Assembly: GCA_020847515.1 (NCBI GenBank) | Contig: JADLBW010000098.1 | Span: 1-56,369 of the forward strand | DNA from: Pirellulales bacterium | GTDB lineage: Bacteria > Planctomycetota > Planctomycetia > Pirellulales > Lacipirellulaceae | Length of the DNA stretch: 56,369 nt | Direction of reading: 5' to 3' | Position numbers and translations under genes: made by a program | In this document: in pieces, positions 23,822 through 33,082 of the stretch | How positions within the stretch are numbered: position 1 is the stretch's first letter | Layout of the letters: every line of letters begins with the position of its first letter | The notes under the pieces: model-generated | What the model was told of the DNA's origin: nothing | The model's database searches: none | The model's input: only the letters and a program-made list of their open reading frames with translations

Positions 23822-26260
23822 TTATTGCTGCGCGCCGCCGGCGGCTCGTAAGACGCGGTCGACCAAGCCGCCGCGCTGGCAAGGCTGAGTCAGATCGCCG
23901 CCCGCCAGGCTGGCGGGCAGGCCCCAGAGGATCATGTTCTGATAATAGTCCGCGCCGTAGGTGCGGGCGCCGGTGTCGCAACGAATGAGATTCGGCAGAT
24001 CCCAGCCGAGCCCCTGCACGCGGACGATGTTATCGGTGCTTCGGCGGGCGATCTCTAAGCCCAACTCGCGGTCGCCGCGGTAGATGTATGTCATGGCCAC
24101 GATAATCACCTCCGGCGGGAAGGTGCCGTACCGTTCCAAGTCGGGCCCCTTGCCCGGCTCGGCGAAGCCCGCGACGCCCATGTCGACTAAACAGGTATCC
24201 TTCACCGTCTCGAGAGCCGCGGCGATGCGATCGTTGCGAAACACCGGCTCCTGACCATGGAAGTCGGCCATCCATTGGCCGTCTAATTGGCTCGACATGA
24301 TGTCAGGTGATTTCATCCCTTTGGCGGGGTAGTTGAAGAAATCGTAGGAGCGGGTCTGCTCGTTCCACAAGTTTTCTTCGGTGAGCTTCTGCGCCTCGGC
24401 AAGCCACTGGCGGCATCGACGAGCGAAGTCGACGTCGCCCAGCCGCTCGGCCATGCTTCGCGCGAAGCGGATTTGCGCCATCCGCACCCCGGCCAGGTGA
24501 GTTACCATTCCATAAACGGGCGTGTGTTCCCACCATTCCTGCCCCTTGCCCTCGCGGTGAAAGCTGATCAGCCCGGGCTCGCCGTCGGCTAGGCCGGCGG
24601 TGAATTCCAGATTCTTTTTCACGGCCGGGTAGAACTCTTCCAGCACGGATCGGTCGCCCGTGCGCAGCCACAATCGATGGACCAGATCGGCGAAGCACGC
24701 GCCGTTGAGGCCGATTTGCCACTCGAACGCCGGCCTAGTGAAATCATTCGGCGGATATAGAAACGGTACGGCGCCGTCAGGCCGCATGTAGGCCGCGTAC
24801 CCCCGTAGAATCTGCCGCTCGAGTTCGGGGAAGAAGTAGGTCACCGGCAAGTCGCCGTAGTAGTTCGAGGCAATGCAGCCCATGACCGAGCAGGTCCGCG
24901 GGCACTCCACAAGCTGAAAGGCGCCGACCGGGGCAGCCCAGGATGACAGCTCTGCGGCGGGGGCCGCCCAGACGCTGTCTTCGGCGAATTGCGAGAGACT
25001 GTCGACCAGCGCCGCCCGCAGCCAGACAGGCAGCGACTTGTCCGCGTAGATCGCTTCCTGCCAGGCGATGATCCGTGCGAGCCGCGACTGGTGGCTCGCG
25101 GCGAGCTGGCGCACTACGTCGATCGGCCCCTGGAACCACTCCCCGTACTGGGGTCGATACGTGCTCCTGGCAAAGCGGTCGGTCTTGCTCAGCGTAAAGT
25201 CATTCTGAACCCAGGTTTCATCAAAGTGCTTGATTTCGTCGTAGGCGCCGCCCTGCCAATCGCGCACGTGCCAGGCGAGCAGGAACCGCACGGTCTTGCG
25301 CTGCTTGGGCTTCAACGAGTACTTGACCCCCGCCGAGGCCCCAGCATCCTGCTGGTGAGCTGCCGGCAAGCCCTGGTGAATACTTGACCACGCCCCCCCG
25401 CCAACCGACAAATTCCCGCCGAATTCCACGTCCGGTTCGTCTACCACGGCGAGGGCGTATTTCGCGCGGCTTGCCTCGCCCGCCAGCGCTTGCCAATTGT
25501 CAGCTTTCGATTGACTCCGGACAAAACGATCGCCTCCCGCTTCGTTCGAATGAGCGCCCGGGAAGTTAAAAGCCACCATGCCGGCTTGAACTTGCTCGGT
25601 AAGGTTCTCGAGTCGGACTTCGAAGACCGCGCCCGGGGTCGCTGAAGCCTTGGCGTCGCCCGGCAAGAACGTGCTCCACGCTCGCAAGCTGACGGCGACT
25701 GGAGCGTCGGTCTGGTAATCGACGTCGACGATCGGGTAGTGCCCCCAGTAGCGGATGCTCTTCGCCGGCTTGACTCCTTCTGTTTTCGGGACCGAAACCC
25801 GCCAGTGGTTCATGTATGTTTCGTTCTTGGTGTACTCCCCGGGGTCGACCGGGTCGACGCAGCCGCGAAATTCCCCCCCTTGCAGCATTTTCTCCGACGC
25901 TAAAACCCATACGTCCTTGCCGACGGATATTCCCAAGAATGGGGTGAGCAGTTGGGCGTTCCGCAGCGTCTGATAGGGCGTCGGCTCAAGCATCAGCGAA
26001 GGAAAAAAGACGCTGGAAAACCCGAGCACCCCGGTCGTTTCGACGTCGAGACACCCCGTCCCGACGCCGCCCAGCGGCATACCGGCGCAAAGCTCGTCGC
26101 GGTCAGAAAAGACTATGGCCGACACCGGCGCGGAGTAGCCCTCGGCTTGAAATTCGGTCCATTGGCGAATCGGCGCCGCCGGATCGAACAGCGCGGCAGC
26201 CGCCGGCCAGGGGGCTTCGATGTGCAGTAATAGGAGCACAGCAACAAGCAGTTTATTCAT
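23822..26260 (-). CDS. GH116-like secreted glycosidase (DUF608/GBA2-like)
   Basis: An 812-residue exported member of the non-lysosomal glucosylceramidase family. A signal peptide (MNKLLVAVLLLLHIEAPW and onward to AAA) precedes an N-terminal beta-sandwich domain (about 30-370, with CAGMPLGGVGTGC and DVETTGVLGFSSVF) and a C-terminal alpha-barrel (about 390-800). Aligned by eye with human GBA2, the nucleophile Glu of its FGYLEG block falls at Glu452 in FQLVECP, and the acid/base Asp of its TYDGW block falls at Glu578 in EWWEHT. That is, Asp is replaced by Glu. GH116 enzymes cleave beta-glucosides or beta-xylosides, including glucosylceramide. Its operon is E1-like, PEP mutase-like, this gene, then the 22857 protein. 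A paralogue is at 40991-43507. Confidence 0.85.
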   Translation of the reverse strand: MNKLLVAVLLLLHIEAPWPAAAALFDPAAPIRQWTEFQAEGYSAPVSAIVFSDRDELCAGMPLGGVGTGCLDVETTGVLGFSSVFFPSLMLEPTPYQTLRNAQLLTPFLGISVGKDVWVLASEKMLQGGEFRGCVDPVDPGEYTKNETYMNHWRVSVPKTEGVKPAKSIRYWGHYPIVDVDYQTDAPVAVSLRAWSTFLPGDAKASATPGAVFEVRLENLTEQVQAGMVAFNFPGAHSNEAGGDRFVRSQSKADNWQALAGEASRAKYALAVVDEPDVEFGGNLSVGGGAWSSIHQGLPAAHQQDAGASAGVKYSLKPKQRKTVRFLLAWHVRDWQGGAYDEIKHFDETWVQNDFTLSKTDRFARSTYRPQYGEWFQGPIDVVRQLAASHQSRLARIIAWQEAIYADKSLPVWLRAALVDSLSQFAEDSVWAAPAAELSSWAAPVGAFQLVECPRTCSVMGCIASNYYGDLPVTYFFPELERQILRGYAAYMRPDGAVPFLYPPNDFTRPAFEWQIGLNGACFADLVHRLWLRTGDRSVLEEFYPAVKKNLEFTAGLADGEPGLISFHREGKGQEWWEHTPVYGMVTHLAGVRMAQIRFARSMAERLGDVDFARRCRQWLAEAQKLTEENLWNEQTRSYDFFNYPAKGMKSPDIMSSQLDGQWMADFHGQEPVFRNDRIAAALETVKDTCLVDMGVAGFAEPGKGPDLERYGTFPPEVIIVAMTYIYRGDRELGLEIARRSTDNIVRVQGLGWDLPNLIRCDTGARTYGADYYQNMILWGLPASLAGGDLTQPCQRGGLVDRVLRAAGGAQQ

Positions 26261-26311
26261 TTCATTCCCCTAGCTGGCAGAATCCAAGAAAAGGCCGGCC
26301 GCGGCGGCAGG

Positions 26312-27244
26312 CTACTGCGGGTCGCAATAGGTTTGTCGAATGCGGATGACTTCGGGAACGTTCATCCAGGTGTTAAGGATGTCGTAGAGATTGCCGTGCT
26401 CTTCTTGCAGATCGATCATGCGGCCGCTCTTCCGCTCGCGCACCGCCGCCTTCCACATCGCGCTGGCAGCGACGCCCAGGAGCGTCGAGGGTTCGCATTG
26501 AATCTGGTAGCCGAGTTTGAACAGATCGTCGACGGACGCCTCCATCAAACGATTGTCGTATTCCAGCCGGTCCTCCTTCTGGCGCATCTGCGTGCCCAGC
26601 GTGCGAATAATGACCATGGGGCCTTCAATCTGTCCTCGGAAGAACCGGGCATGTTCCAAGGTGGGTGCAATTGCGAAGATGGCGTCCGCCCCGGCTCGCT
26701 GGTAGGCCTGCGAGCGCCGCACCCAGTCGTCGCGCCGATCCTCCTCGCTATGAAACTTCGTGCAAGCGTAACTTGACGCCCGGCCGAAGATCATGAAGTT
26801 TTCGCTGAATCGTTCTCCGACCAGGGCGCGAATCTTCTCCGCCGTGCTCTCCATCGATTCGAGCTCCGGCACGTGCGGCGGGCAAAACACGCACTTGTAA
26901 ATCATTCCGCAGTCGTCGATATGCAGGGCCGCCGCTCCCGCGCGCTCAAATTCATGGAGCCAGTACACTGCGGCATATACGTCGCCGAATCCCTGCTCGA
27001 AGTCGACCATGATCGGCAAGTTGATCGATCGGCGGATCTTCCGCACTGTATCGAGCAGTTCGGTGGGCGTAATGACGCCGGTGTCGGGCTGGCCGTTGAC
27101 GAACCCCATTTGCAGCGATTGCACGCCGACGGCGTCGAAGCCCGCCTTTTCCGCAATCTTCGCCGACAGAACGTCATGGACCCCCATGATCCATAGGGGA
27201 CGGCCCTGTGAGAGGAGCGGTTTGATGTAAGGCACGTTTTGCAT
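26312..27244 (-). CDS. PEP mutase / isocitrate lyase superfamily enzyme
   Basis: A TIM-barrel protein of the superfamily that includes PEP phosphomutase, 2-methylisocitrate lyase and oxaloacetate decarboxylases. The 310-residue product starts at 27244, behind an AAAGGA site. Recognisable blocks are WIMGVHDVLSAKIAEKAGFD, the Mg-binding INLPIMVDFEQGFGDVYAAV, AAALHIDDCGM and YQRAGADAIFAIAP. The Cys-His lyase signature of isocitrate lyase (KKCGH) is not seen; CVFC follows the HIDD block. Members usually act on C3-C5 oxo acids, making or breaking a C-C or P-C bond. It follows the E1-like gene by 10 bp, so the two probably act in one pathway on a pyruvate-like compound. It may also be a phosphonate enzyme, but the next step (phosphonopyruvate decarboxylase) is absent. 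Confidence 0.8.
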   Translation of the reverse strand: MQNVPYIKPLLSQGRPLWIMGVHDVLSAKIAEKAGFDAVGVQSLQMGFVNGQPDTGVITPTELLDTVRKIRRSINLPIMVDFEQGFGDVYAAVYWLHEFERAGAAALHIDDCGMIYKCVFCPPHVPELESMESTAEKIRALVGERFSENFMIFGRASSYACTKFHSEEDRRDDWVRRSQAYQRAGADAIFAIAPTLEHARFFRGQIEGPMVIIRTLGTQMRQKEDRLEYDNRLMEASVDDLFKLGYQIQCEPSTLLGVAASAMWKAAVRERKSGRMIDLQEEHGNLYDILNTWMNVPEVIRIRQTYCDPQ

Positions 27245-27254
27245 GTGGTGTCCT

Positions 27255-29618
27255 TTAAGCTCTTGCTGCCGACGCCGCGTGAACAATCGCATCCGCGTCA
27301 ATGCCGTGCAAACGGTACGTCTCGGCGAGAGCGCCCGAGGCGCCGAACCTGGTCACCCCCAGCGGCTTGACCCGCATGCCGAACGCCGATCCGAGCCAGG
27401 CCAGCGCCAACGGATGGCCGTCGAGGATCGTCACGAGTTGCGCAGTCGGCGGGAGCGACGCCAGCAGGGATTGCAGGTGACCGCCGGCGTGGGCCCCGGG
27501 GCTGGCCTGGGCCGTCCAATCGCGCAGCAACCGGTCCGCGGAAGTGACGACCAGCAGCGCCGGCGGCGGGCCACTCTCCGCCAGCGCGGCTTGGGCCGCA
27601 ATCGCCTCGGGTAACATAGCGCCCATGGCGACGATCGCCTGCTCGGTATCGTCGCCGGGCCGTATCAACCAGTATCCTCCCGAGAGAATCGCTTGTCGCA
27701 GTTCGGGCGTCATCTCGCGAACCGGCTGCTTCAGCTTGCGCGTTGACAGCCGCAGGTAGACGGAGCCGCCGTCCTCAGCCTGCAGGTGGTCGAAGCTCCA
27801 CATCAACATCTCATGAAGCTCGTCGGCGTAGGCGGGCTCGAAATAGGTGAGGCCCGGATGGCCGATTCCTATGAGCGGCGTGAGAATCGATTGGTGGGCC
27901 CCGCCCTCAGGGGCGAGCGTAACGCCCGAAGGGGTCCCAGCGACGATGAACCTGGCGTCCTGATAACAGGCGTAGTTCATCGCATCGAGGCCTCGGCGGA
28001 TGAACGGGTCGTAGAGCGTGCCGATGGGAAACAGCCGCTCGCCGTGGTGCTTAGCAGCCAACCCCGCGGCGCCAAGCTGTAGAAACAGATTGGTCTCGGC
28101 GATGCCGAATTCGAAATGCTGCCCCTCCGGGCCGATCGACCACGGAAGCGACGATTGGACCTGCTCTTCCGCAAAAAAATTGCGACGACCTTTGCGGCGA
28201 AAGATGCCGCGCTTGGTGATCCACGGTCCCAGGTTAGTGCTGGAGGCGACGTCCGGCGAAACAGTGATGATCCGACGGCTCAACTCGTCGCGGCGCCGCC
28301 CTAACTCGTTAAGCAAACGGCCAAAGGCGTTCTGCGTCGACATCTCTTCGCTCACCGGAAGGGGAGCATCGTACGGGACGGATATCTGCGGCGCCTCGTA
28401 GTTGCGGGACCCGCTGTCGATAAAGGGCACCGAGGCAATAAAGGTTTCGAGCTTTTCAGCGGCGATCGGCAGGCCCGCGAAGGGCGCCCATTCGTCCCCT
28501 TTATCGATTTGCATCGAGCGGCGGAAATCGTCGAACTGCTGAGGCGACATCAGCCCGGCGTGATTATCTTTGTGCCCGGCCATGGGCAGGCCATACCCTT
28601 TAATCGTGTACGCCGCCACGGCGGTCGGCTGGTCGTCCTGTATGCCGTGAAATGCGTCGAGCACGGTCTCCATGTCGTGCCCGGCGAGATTGGTCATTAG
28701 GGCGTGGAGCGATGAATCATCGTACTGGTCAAGCAATGAAGCGACGCCTGCCGTGCCCGCCAGGTCCTGGCGCAACTTGGTTCGCCACGCGCGGCCGCCT
28801 TGGTAGACGAGCGCTGAATAGAGAGAGTTAGGGCAGTTATCAATCCAGTGCTTCAGGGCGTCGCCGCCGGGTTTGGCAAAGGCGGCCTTAAGGCGGCGCC
28901 CGTATTTGAGTACGATGATCCGCCAATCGACCATCCGAAATAGCTGCCGCACGCGCTGGACGAGTTGATCTTCAACAACCAGATCCAGACTTTGCCGGTT
29001 GTAGTCGATGACCCACCAGACGTTGCGCAGGTCGTGCTTCCAACCCTCGAAAAGGGCTTCAAAGACATTCCCCTCGTCCAACTCGGCGTCGCCGACGATA
29101 GCGACCATGCGCCCGCAGCGGCGGTCGCGGGGCAAGAAGCCTTTCGCGCGCAAATAGTCTTGCACCAACGAGGTGAATACCGTCATCGCGGCGCCCATGC
29201 CGACCGAGCCGGTCGAGATATCGACTTCGTCGGCGTCTTTGGTCCGGGAAGGGTAAGCCTGCGCGCCGCCCAGGGCGCGGAACCTCTCCAAGTTCGCGCG
29301 GCTCTGTCGCCCCAGTAGGTATTGGATCGCATGAAATACAGGACTGGCGTGAGGCTTCACGGCCACGCGGTCCTCCGGACGAAGAACATCGAAGTACAGC
29401 GCCGACATGAGGGTGACCAGCGAAGCGCTCGACGCCTGGTGTCCGCCGACCTTCAGGCGATCGGTCTTCGGGCGAACGTGATTGGCATGGTGAACGATCC
29501 AGGCCGCCAGCCAGAGCACTTTTTGTTCGAGGGCTTCCAGCATGAGTCGCCGCTCATGCTGGGGATAAGCAGTTGACCGTCTGCCGGCGGCTTGAGACGA
29601 CTGTTCCACGCGCGACAT
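27255..29618 (-). CDS. AceE-type (homodimeric) pyruvate dehydrogenase E1-like protein without E2/E3 partners
   Basis: A thiamine-diphosphate enzyme of the AceE/transketolase superfamily, 787 residues from ATG 29618 (AGGGAG upstream); E. coli AceE is nearly 890. The TPP/Mg motif GDAELDEGNVFEA with IDYNRQSLD about 30 residues on matches the GDG-x26-N pattern of AceE. A conserved GVTLAPEGGAHQSI block and the AGHKDNHAG block also resemble AceE. The pyruvate dehydrogenase complex needs E2 and E3, but none lies nearby; PEP mutase-like and GH116-like genes follow instead. It could supply E1 to a complex encoded elsewhere or act alone as a decarboxylase or carboligase. An Lrp/AsnC gene diverges from it. 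Confidence 0.85.
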   Translation of the reverse strand: MSRVEQSSQAAGRRSTAYPQHERRLMLEALEQKVLWLAAWIVHHANHVRPKTDRLKVGGHQASSASLVTLMSALYFDVLRPEDRVAVKPHASPVFHAIQYLLGRQSRANLERFRALGGAQAYPSRTKDADEVDISTGSVGMGAAMTVFTSLVQDYLRAKGFLPRDRRCGRMVAIVGDAELDEGNVFEALFEGWKHDLRNVWWVIDYNRQSLDLVVEDQLVQRVRQLFRMVDWRIIVLKYGRRLKAAFAKPGGDALKHWIDNCPNSLYSALVYQGGRAWRTKLRQDLAGTAGVASLLDQYDDSSLHALMTNLAGHDMETVLDAFHGIQDDQPTAVAAYTIKGYGLPMAGHKDNHAGLMSPQQFDDFRRSMQIDKGDEWAPFAGLPIAAEKLETFIASVPFIDSGSRNYEAPQISVPYDAPLPVSEEMSTQNAFGRLLNELGRRRDELSRRIITVSPDVASSTNLGPWITKRGIFRRKGRRNFFAEEQVQSSLPWSIGPEGQHFEFGIAETNLFLQLGAAGLAAKHHGERLFPIGTLYDPFIRRGLDAMNYACYQDARFIVAGTPSGVTLAPEGGAHQSILTPLIGIGHPGLTYFEPAYADELHEMLMWSFDHLQAEDGGSVYLRLSTRKLKQPVREMTPELRQAILSGGYWLIRPGDDTEQAIVAMGAMLPEAIAAQAALAESGPPPALLVVTSADRLLRDWTAQASPGAHAGGHLQSLLASLPPTAQLVTILDGHPLALAWLGSAFGMRVKPLGVTRFGASGALAETYRLHGIDADAIVHAASAARA

Positions 29619-29694
29619 GGCGAATTGCTCCCTGCTGGCGCGGTCGAAGTTCGAAGGCGATGCCAACGGCAATTCTAACGAAGTCGGCGCGGCG

Positions 29695-29733
29695 TTTGGT
29701 TGCTAAAAGACGCAATCTGTCGCTAAAATGCAC
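29695..29733 (-). promoter_or_regulatory. Recurrent motif site e, two TTTTAGC copies
   Basis: Between the E1-like gene (-) and the Lrp gene (+). On the minus strand it reads GCGTCTTTTAGCAACCAAA (29695-29713) and a second partial copy, GTGCATTTTAGCGACAGA (29717-29733 and flank). The two TTTTAGC units are 20 bases apart, two helical turns, as expected for an Lrp/AsnC-type site. Matches the window-wide motif. Confidence 0.55.
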
Positions 29734-29770
29734 AACATCCTGCCGCTTTGCGCCCCTCTTCCGATCAATC

Positions 29771-30256
29771 ATGCCAACGGACGTTCTTTGCGACGTTGAC
29801 GCCCAGATCCTGGAGCGCCTGCAGTCCAACGCTCGGCTCTCCAACGCGGCCTTGGCTAAGGCGGTTGGATTGTCGCCCTCGGCCTGCCTCCGCCGCGTCC
29901 GCGCGCTGCAGAGACAGGGATATGTCCGCAGATACGTGGCGATGCTCGATCCCCAGCGGCTGGGACTCGGCGCCAATGTATTTGTTCAGGTCAGTCTCCT
30001 CAGAAAGGATGAGGCGACGCTGCAAGGCTTCGAGCAGGCAGTCGTCAAGTGCCCAGAAGTGGTCGAGTGTTATCTCATGACGGGCGATTCCGATTATCTG
30101 CTGAGGGTCGTCGTCCCGGACGTCGCCGCGTTCGAGCGGTTCCTAATGAGCCAGCTCACCCGAATCGCGGGCATCGGCTCCATACGCTCAAGCTTTTCTC
30201 TGAAGCAGGTTAAGTACACCACCGCCTTGCCGCTGGACGGCCTCGTCGGAGGCTAA
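29771..30256 (+). CDS. Lrp/AsnC family transcription regulator
   Basis: A 161-residue feast/famine regulator. Residues 1-60 form the winged helix-turn-helix (DAQILERLQSNARLSNAALA, then KAVGLSPSACLRRVRALQ as the recognition helix). Residues about 70-150 form the RAM domain (FVQVSLLRKDEATLQGFEQA, VVECYLMTGDSDYLLRVVVP) that binds small ligands and builds octamers. It diverges from the E1-like gene across two spaced TTTTAGC sites, the usual layout for auto-regulation and local control. The stop codon overlaps that of the convergent Gfo/Idh/MocA gene (the bases CTAA serve both). It is one of two candidate regulators for the window's motif. Confidence 0.85.
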   Translation: MPTDVLCDVDAQILERLQSNARLSNAALAKAVGLSPSACLRRVRALQRQGYVRRYVAMLDPQRLGLGANVFVQVSLLRKDEATLQGFEQAVVKCPEVVECYLMTGDSDYLLRVVVPDVAAFERFLMSQLTRIAGIGSIRSSFSLKQVKYTTALPLDGLVGG

Positions 30257-31431
30257 ACCAGCGCCCGCAATGGCGCCGAAAGGGTGACGCGGCCGCCCTC
30301 GTCGCGGGAACGATACGCGGCTTCGACGGCGGCCACCGTCGCCCGACCGTCCCAGGCCGTGACCCGCGGCGCCGCGTTGTTCGCAATACAGTCGATGAAA
30401 TGGTCCATCTGTCGCTTGAACTGATAATGCGGATTGGAACGCGGCGAAAGCGGTCCCCCGGGCGCGCGGTACGGGTCGGGAAGTTCCACTTGAAACCAGC
30501 CGCGATACGAGGGTCGTTTCTCCTCGAGCGAATACATCATGATCCGCGGCATTTCGGGCGAATCCCATGGCAACAGGTCGAATACCAGATGGCCGCGGGT
30601 TCCATAGATCATTCCATACTCCGACCACTCGCCGACGCCTGAGCCAATGTGCAAGATCGGAGACAATCCGCGACCGACGTTGCCCGATTCAAAGACGCCG
30701 ACGCAGCCATTGGTAAACTTCATCAGGGCGACGGCGAAGTCTTCGTGCGGACCGCCGAGGAGCTGGTCCCCGATCAGATCCTTACGCACGTTCAGCAACT
30801 GCACGTCGATTGATTCGAGTTCCGCATCGGTCCACCAGCGCCAGAGGTCGAGATAGTGCGGCAGATGGTCGGCGAGTATCCCTCCGCCGGCCGACGGGCT
30901 GGTCCAGCGCCACTCGTAGCTCGTGCGGTAATCGGGCGGACAGAGGCGATCAGGGTCCAGCCTCACGGCCGCACTCCAGTGAACGACGAGGTAGAAGACG
31001 TGCCCCAGGGTTCCGTCCTCAATAATGCGCTTGATCGCCTCGAACCCTGGATTGAACCGCTTTTCGTGGCCAACGGTCAGGATGGCGCCGCACCGTTCGG
31101 CGGCCACGATGAGGGCGTCGCACTCGGCAACCGTGCGGGCCATGGGCTTCTCGATCAGTACATGCAGTCCTCGCTCCAGGGCGCTGAGGGCCAGCTCGGC
31201 ATGCGTATCCGGCGGCGTGGCGATGACTACGGCGTCTAGTCGCTCGCGGCTAAGCATCTCGCCGTAGTCGACGTACCAGCTTTTCCCATTCCAGCGCTGC
31301 GCCGCTTGCCGCGCGGTCACTTCATCCAGGGCGCACGTCGCGGTCAGTTCGACTTCCGGACGTTCCCAGATCCACGGCAGATGGCCGATCCAGGCGGCGC
31401 CGCCGCACCCTACTACTGCCAGGCGAATCAT
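30253..31431 (-). CDS. Gfo/Idh/MocA family oxidoreductase
   Basis: An NAD(P)-dependent sugar or inositol dehydrogenase. The Rossmann start is MIRLAVVGCGGAAWIGHLPW; the family's EKP motif appears as HVLIEKPMARTVAECDAL at about residues 91-108. The C-terminal alpha/beta domain contains GHEKRFNPGF and WRWTSPSAGGGILADHLPHY, where the catalytic His would lie. At 392 residues the length is typical. An AAAGGA site supports the ATG at 31431. It is convergent with the Lrp gene and 163 bp downstream of the DUF1501 gene. It would oxidise a sugar hydroxyl in the catabolic route inferred for the window. Confidence 0.85.
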   Translation of the reverse strand: MIRLAVVGCGGAAWIGHLPWIWERPEVELTATCALDEVTARQAAQRWNGKSWYVDYGEMLSRERLDAVVIATPPDTHAELALSALERGLHVLIEKPMARTVAECDALIVAAERCGAILTVGHEKRFNPGFEAIKRIIEDGTLGHVFYLVVHWSAAVRLDPDRLCPPDYRTSYEWRWTSPSAGGGILADHLPHYLDLWRWWTDAELESIDVQLLNVRKDLIGDQLLGGPHEDFAVALMKFTNGCVGVFESGNVGRGLSPILHIGSGVGEWSEYGMIYGTRGHLVFDLLPWDSPEMPRIMMYSLEEKRPSYRGWFQVELPDPYRAPGGPLSPRSNPHYQFKRQMDHFIDCIANNAAPRVTAWDGRATVAAVEAAYRSRDEGGRVTLSAPLRALV

Positions 31432-31594
31432 GGAGGGTCCTTTATCGAAGTATATGAGGGTGACGCGAGTCCCCCGTTGAATTCAATGTTCGCCCGCTGC
31501 GTTGCACGCCGAAGGATACCGGGAAGCTTATCTGCAGCGGCGCGGCCGCGATTGGTCGTGGAGCGGTGCGCCGGATCGTCGAACCCATCGTCGC

Positions 31595-33082
31595 TCACGC
31601 CAGAAGATACGGCAGCGTCTGGCCATGAACGTCAGTGAGGCGAAAATCGCGGCCTTGATGGCGGAAGACGAGCTGCTCGTGATCCACGCCCAGTAGATGC
31701 AGCATCGTGGCGTGGAGATCATGGACATGTACGGGGTCTTTAATCACGTCGTAACCAAAGTCGTCCGTTTCCCCGATCGTCGCCCCCGCCCGGAAGCCGC
31801 CGCCGGCCACCCAAAACGAAAAGCACTTCATATGGTGGTCGCGGCCGTACTTCGCCGGGTCCGGATTACCCTGAAGCATCGGCGTGCGGCCAAACTCGCC
31901 CGTCCAAACCACCAGCGTTTCTTCGAGCATGCCGCGATTCTTCAGGTCGGCGATCAATCCGGCCGCCGCCTGGTCATTGGCCTTGCACATCGCCGGCATG
32001 GCGCTGGGCAATCCGAGGTGGTGGTCCCAATCGGCGTGGTATAACTGAATGAAGCGGACGCCTCGCTCCGCCAGCCGCCGAGCCAGCAGGCAATTCGCCG
32101 CCTGGGTCCCGGGCTTCGTCACGTCGGGTCCATAGAGATCCAGCGTGCTTTGCGATTCGTTGGAAATGTCGACCAGTTCCGGCACGCTCAACTGCATCCG
32201 GAACGCTTGCTCGAAGGCTTCGATTCGCGTGACGATCTCGGGATCGCCGACGGCCTCATACTTAAGTTGATTAATCGTCCCCAGAGCGTCCAGCATGTCG
32301 CGCCGTAGCGAGCGATCGACGCCCTCGGGGTTGGAAACATATAGAACGGGGTCTCCGTGGCTTAAGAACCTCACTCCTTGATGTCGCGAAGGGAGAAACC
32401 CGTTGCCCCAGTAGCGGACATTCAACGGTTGCCCGGGCGTGGTCACCGACACCAGTACGACGAACGCCGGCAGATTGGCGGTTTCGGCCCCCAGACCATA
32501 CGATAGCCACGCCCCCATGGTCGGCCTGCCCGGCTGCTGCCCGCCTGTTTGCATAAAGGTAATCGCCGGATCGTGATTGATCGCTTCGGTGACGCCGGTG
32601 CGAACGATCGAGATCTGGTCAGCCACCCTGGCCGTATGGGGCAACAATTCTGATAGCTCGGCGCCGCTTTGGCCGTGACGGGAAAATTTGTACGGCGCCC
32701 CGCAGACCAGCAGCTTTTGCCCGCGAATCTGGGCCAGTCGCTGCCCTTGGGTCAAACTCTCGGGCATTGGCTGACCATGCAGCTCGTTGAGCTTCGGGCG
32801 ATGATTAAGTAGTTCGAACTGAGACGGCGCCCCGGATTGGAACAGGAAAATCACTCGCTTGGCCTGAGGCGCAAAGTGCAACCGCGGGAGCATCCCAGGG
32901 GCACTGGACGGCGCTTCGGACGCCAGTAAGCGAGGATTAAGCAGCGAAGCCAACGCCAGCGATCCGACGCCTCTGGCCCCGCGGCTCAGGAACTGCCGGC
33001 GCGTCGCCGCTTGCTCGGCCGGGTAATCGCGCTGGCCGACGATGCACAGCTTATTCTGGTTATTCTTTGGTAATTGCTTCAT
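31595..33082 (-). CDS. DUF1501 protein, second copy
   Basis: The start ATG at 33082 lies within the 3' end of the PSD1 gene (overlap 23 bases), so the two are translationally coupled; a longer open frame to 33622 has no support. A Tat-like signal, ATRRQFLSRGARGVGSLALA, is followed by DUF1501 blocks: RVIFLFQSGAPSQFELLNH, RPTMGAWLSYGLGAE, DWDHHLGLPS, WTGEFGRTP, RDHHMKCF and LHLLGVDHEQLVFRHQGRDF. The family's putative metal-binding Asp-His blocks are kept. Product about 495 residues. It is exported as a folded protein and probably acts outside the cytoplasm together with its PSD1 partner. Confidence 0.9.
   Translation of the reverse strand: MKQLPKNNQNKLCIVGQRDYPAEQAATRRQFLSRGARGVGSLALASLLNPRLLASEAPSSAPGMLPRLHFAPQAKRVIFLFQSGAPSQFELLNHRPKLNELHGQPMPESLTQGQRLAQIRGQKLLVCGAPYKFSRHGQSGAELSELLPHTARVADQISIVRTGVTEAINHDPAITFMQTGGQQPGRPTMGAWLSYGLGAETANLPAFVVLVSVTTPGQPLNVRYWGNGFLPSRHQGVRFLSHGDPVLYVSNPEGVDRSLRRDMLDALGTINQLKYEAVGDPEIVTRIEAFEQAFRMQLSVPELVDISNESQSTLDLYGPDVTKPGTQAANCLLARRLAERGVRFIQLYHADWDHHLGLPSAMPAMCKANDQAAAGLIADLKNRGMLEETLVVWTGEFGRTPMLQGNPDPAKYGRDHHMKCFSFWVAGGGFRAGATIGETDDFGYDVIKDPVHVHDLHATMLHLLGVDHEQLVFRHQGRDFRLTDVHGQTLPYLLA

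Noticed and set aside
26312..27244. Phosphonate biosynthesis locus
   Set aside because: The PEP mutase-like enzyme is not accompanied by a phosphonopyruvate decarboxylase or transaminase, and superfamily members do several other reactions.
27255..29618. Calling this a pyruvate dehydrogenase complex locus
   Set aside because: Only an E1 is present; E2 and E3 are absent from the window, so a complex cannot be claimed.
31432..31594. Possible extra gene or regulatory site between the DUF1501 and Gfo/Idh/MocA genes
   Set aside because: Only short frames with no ribosome site, and no hairpin or motif match.
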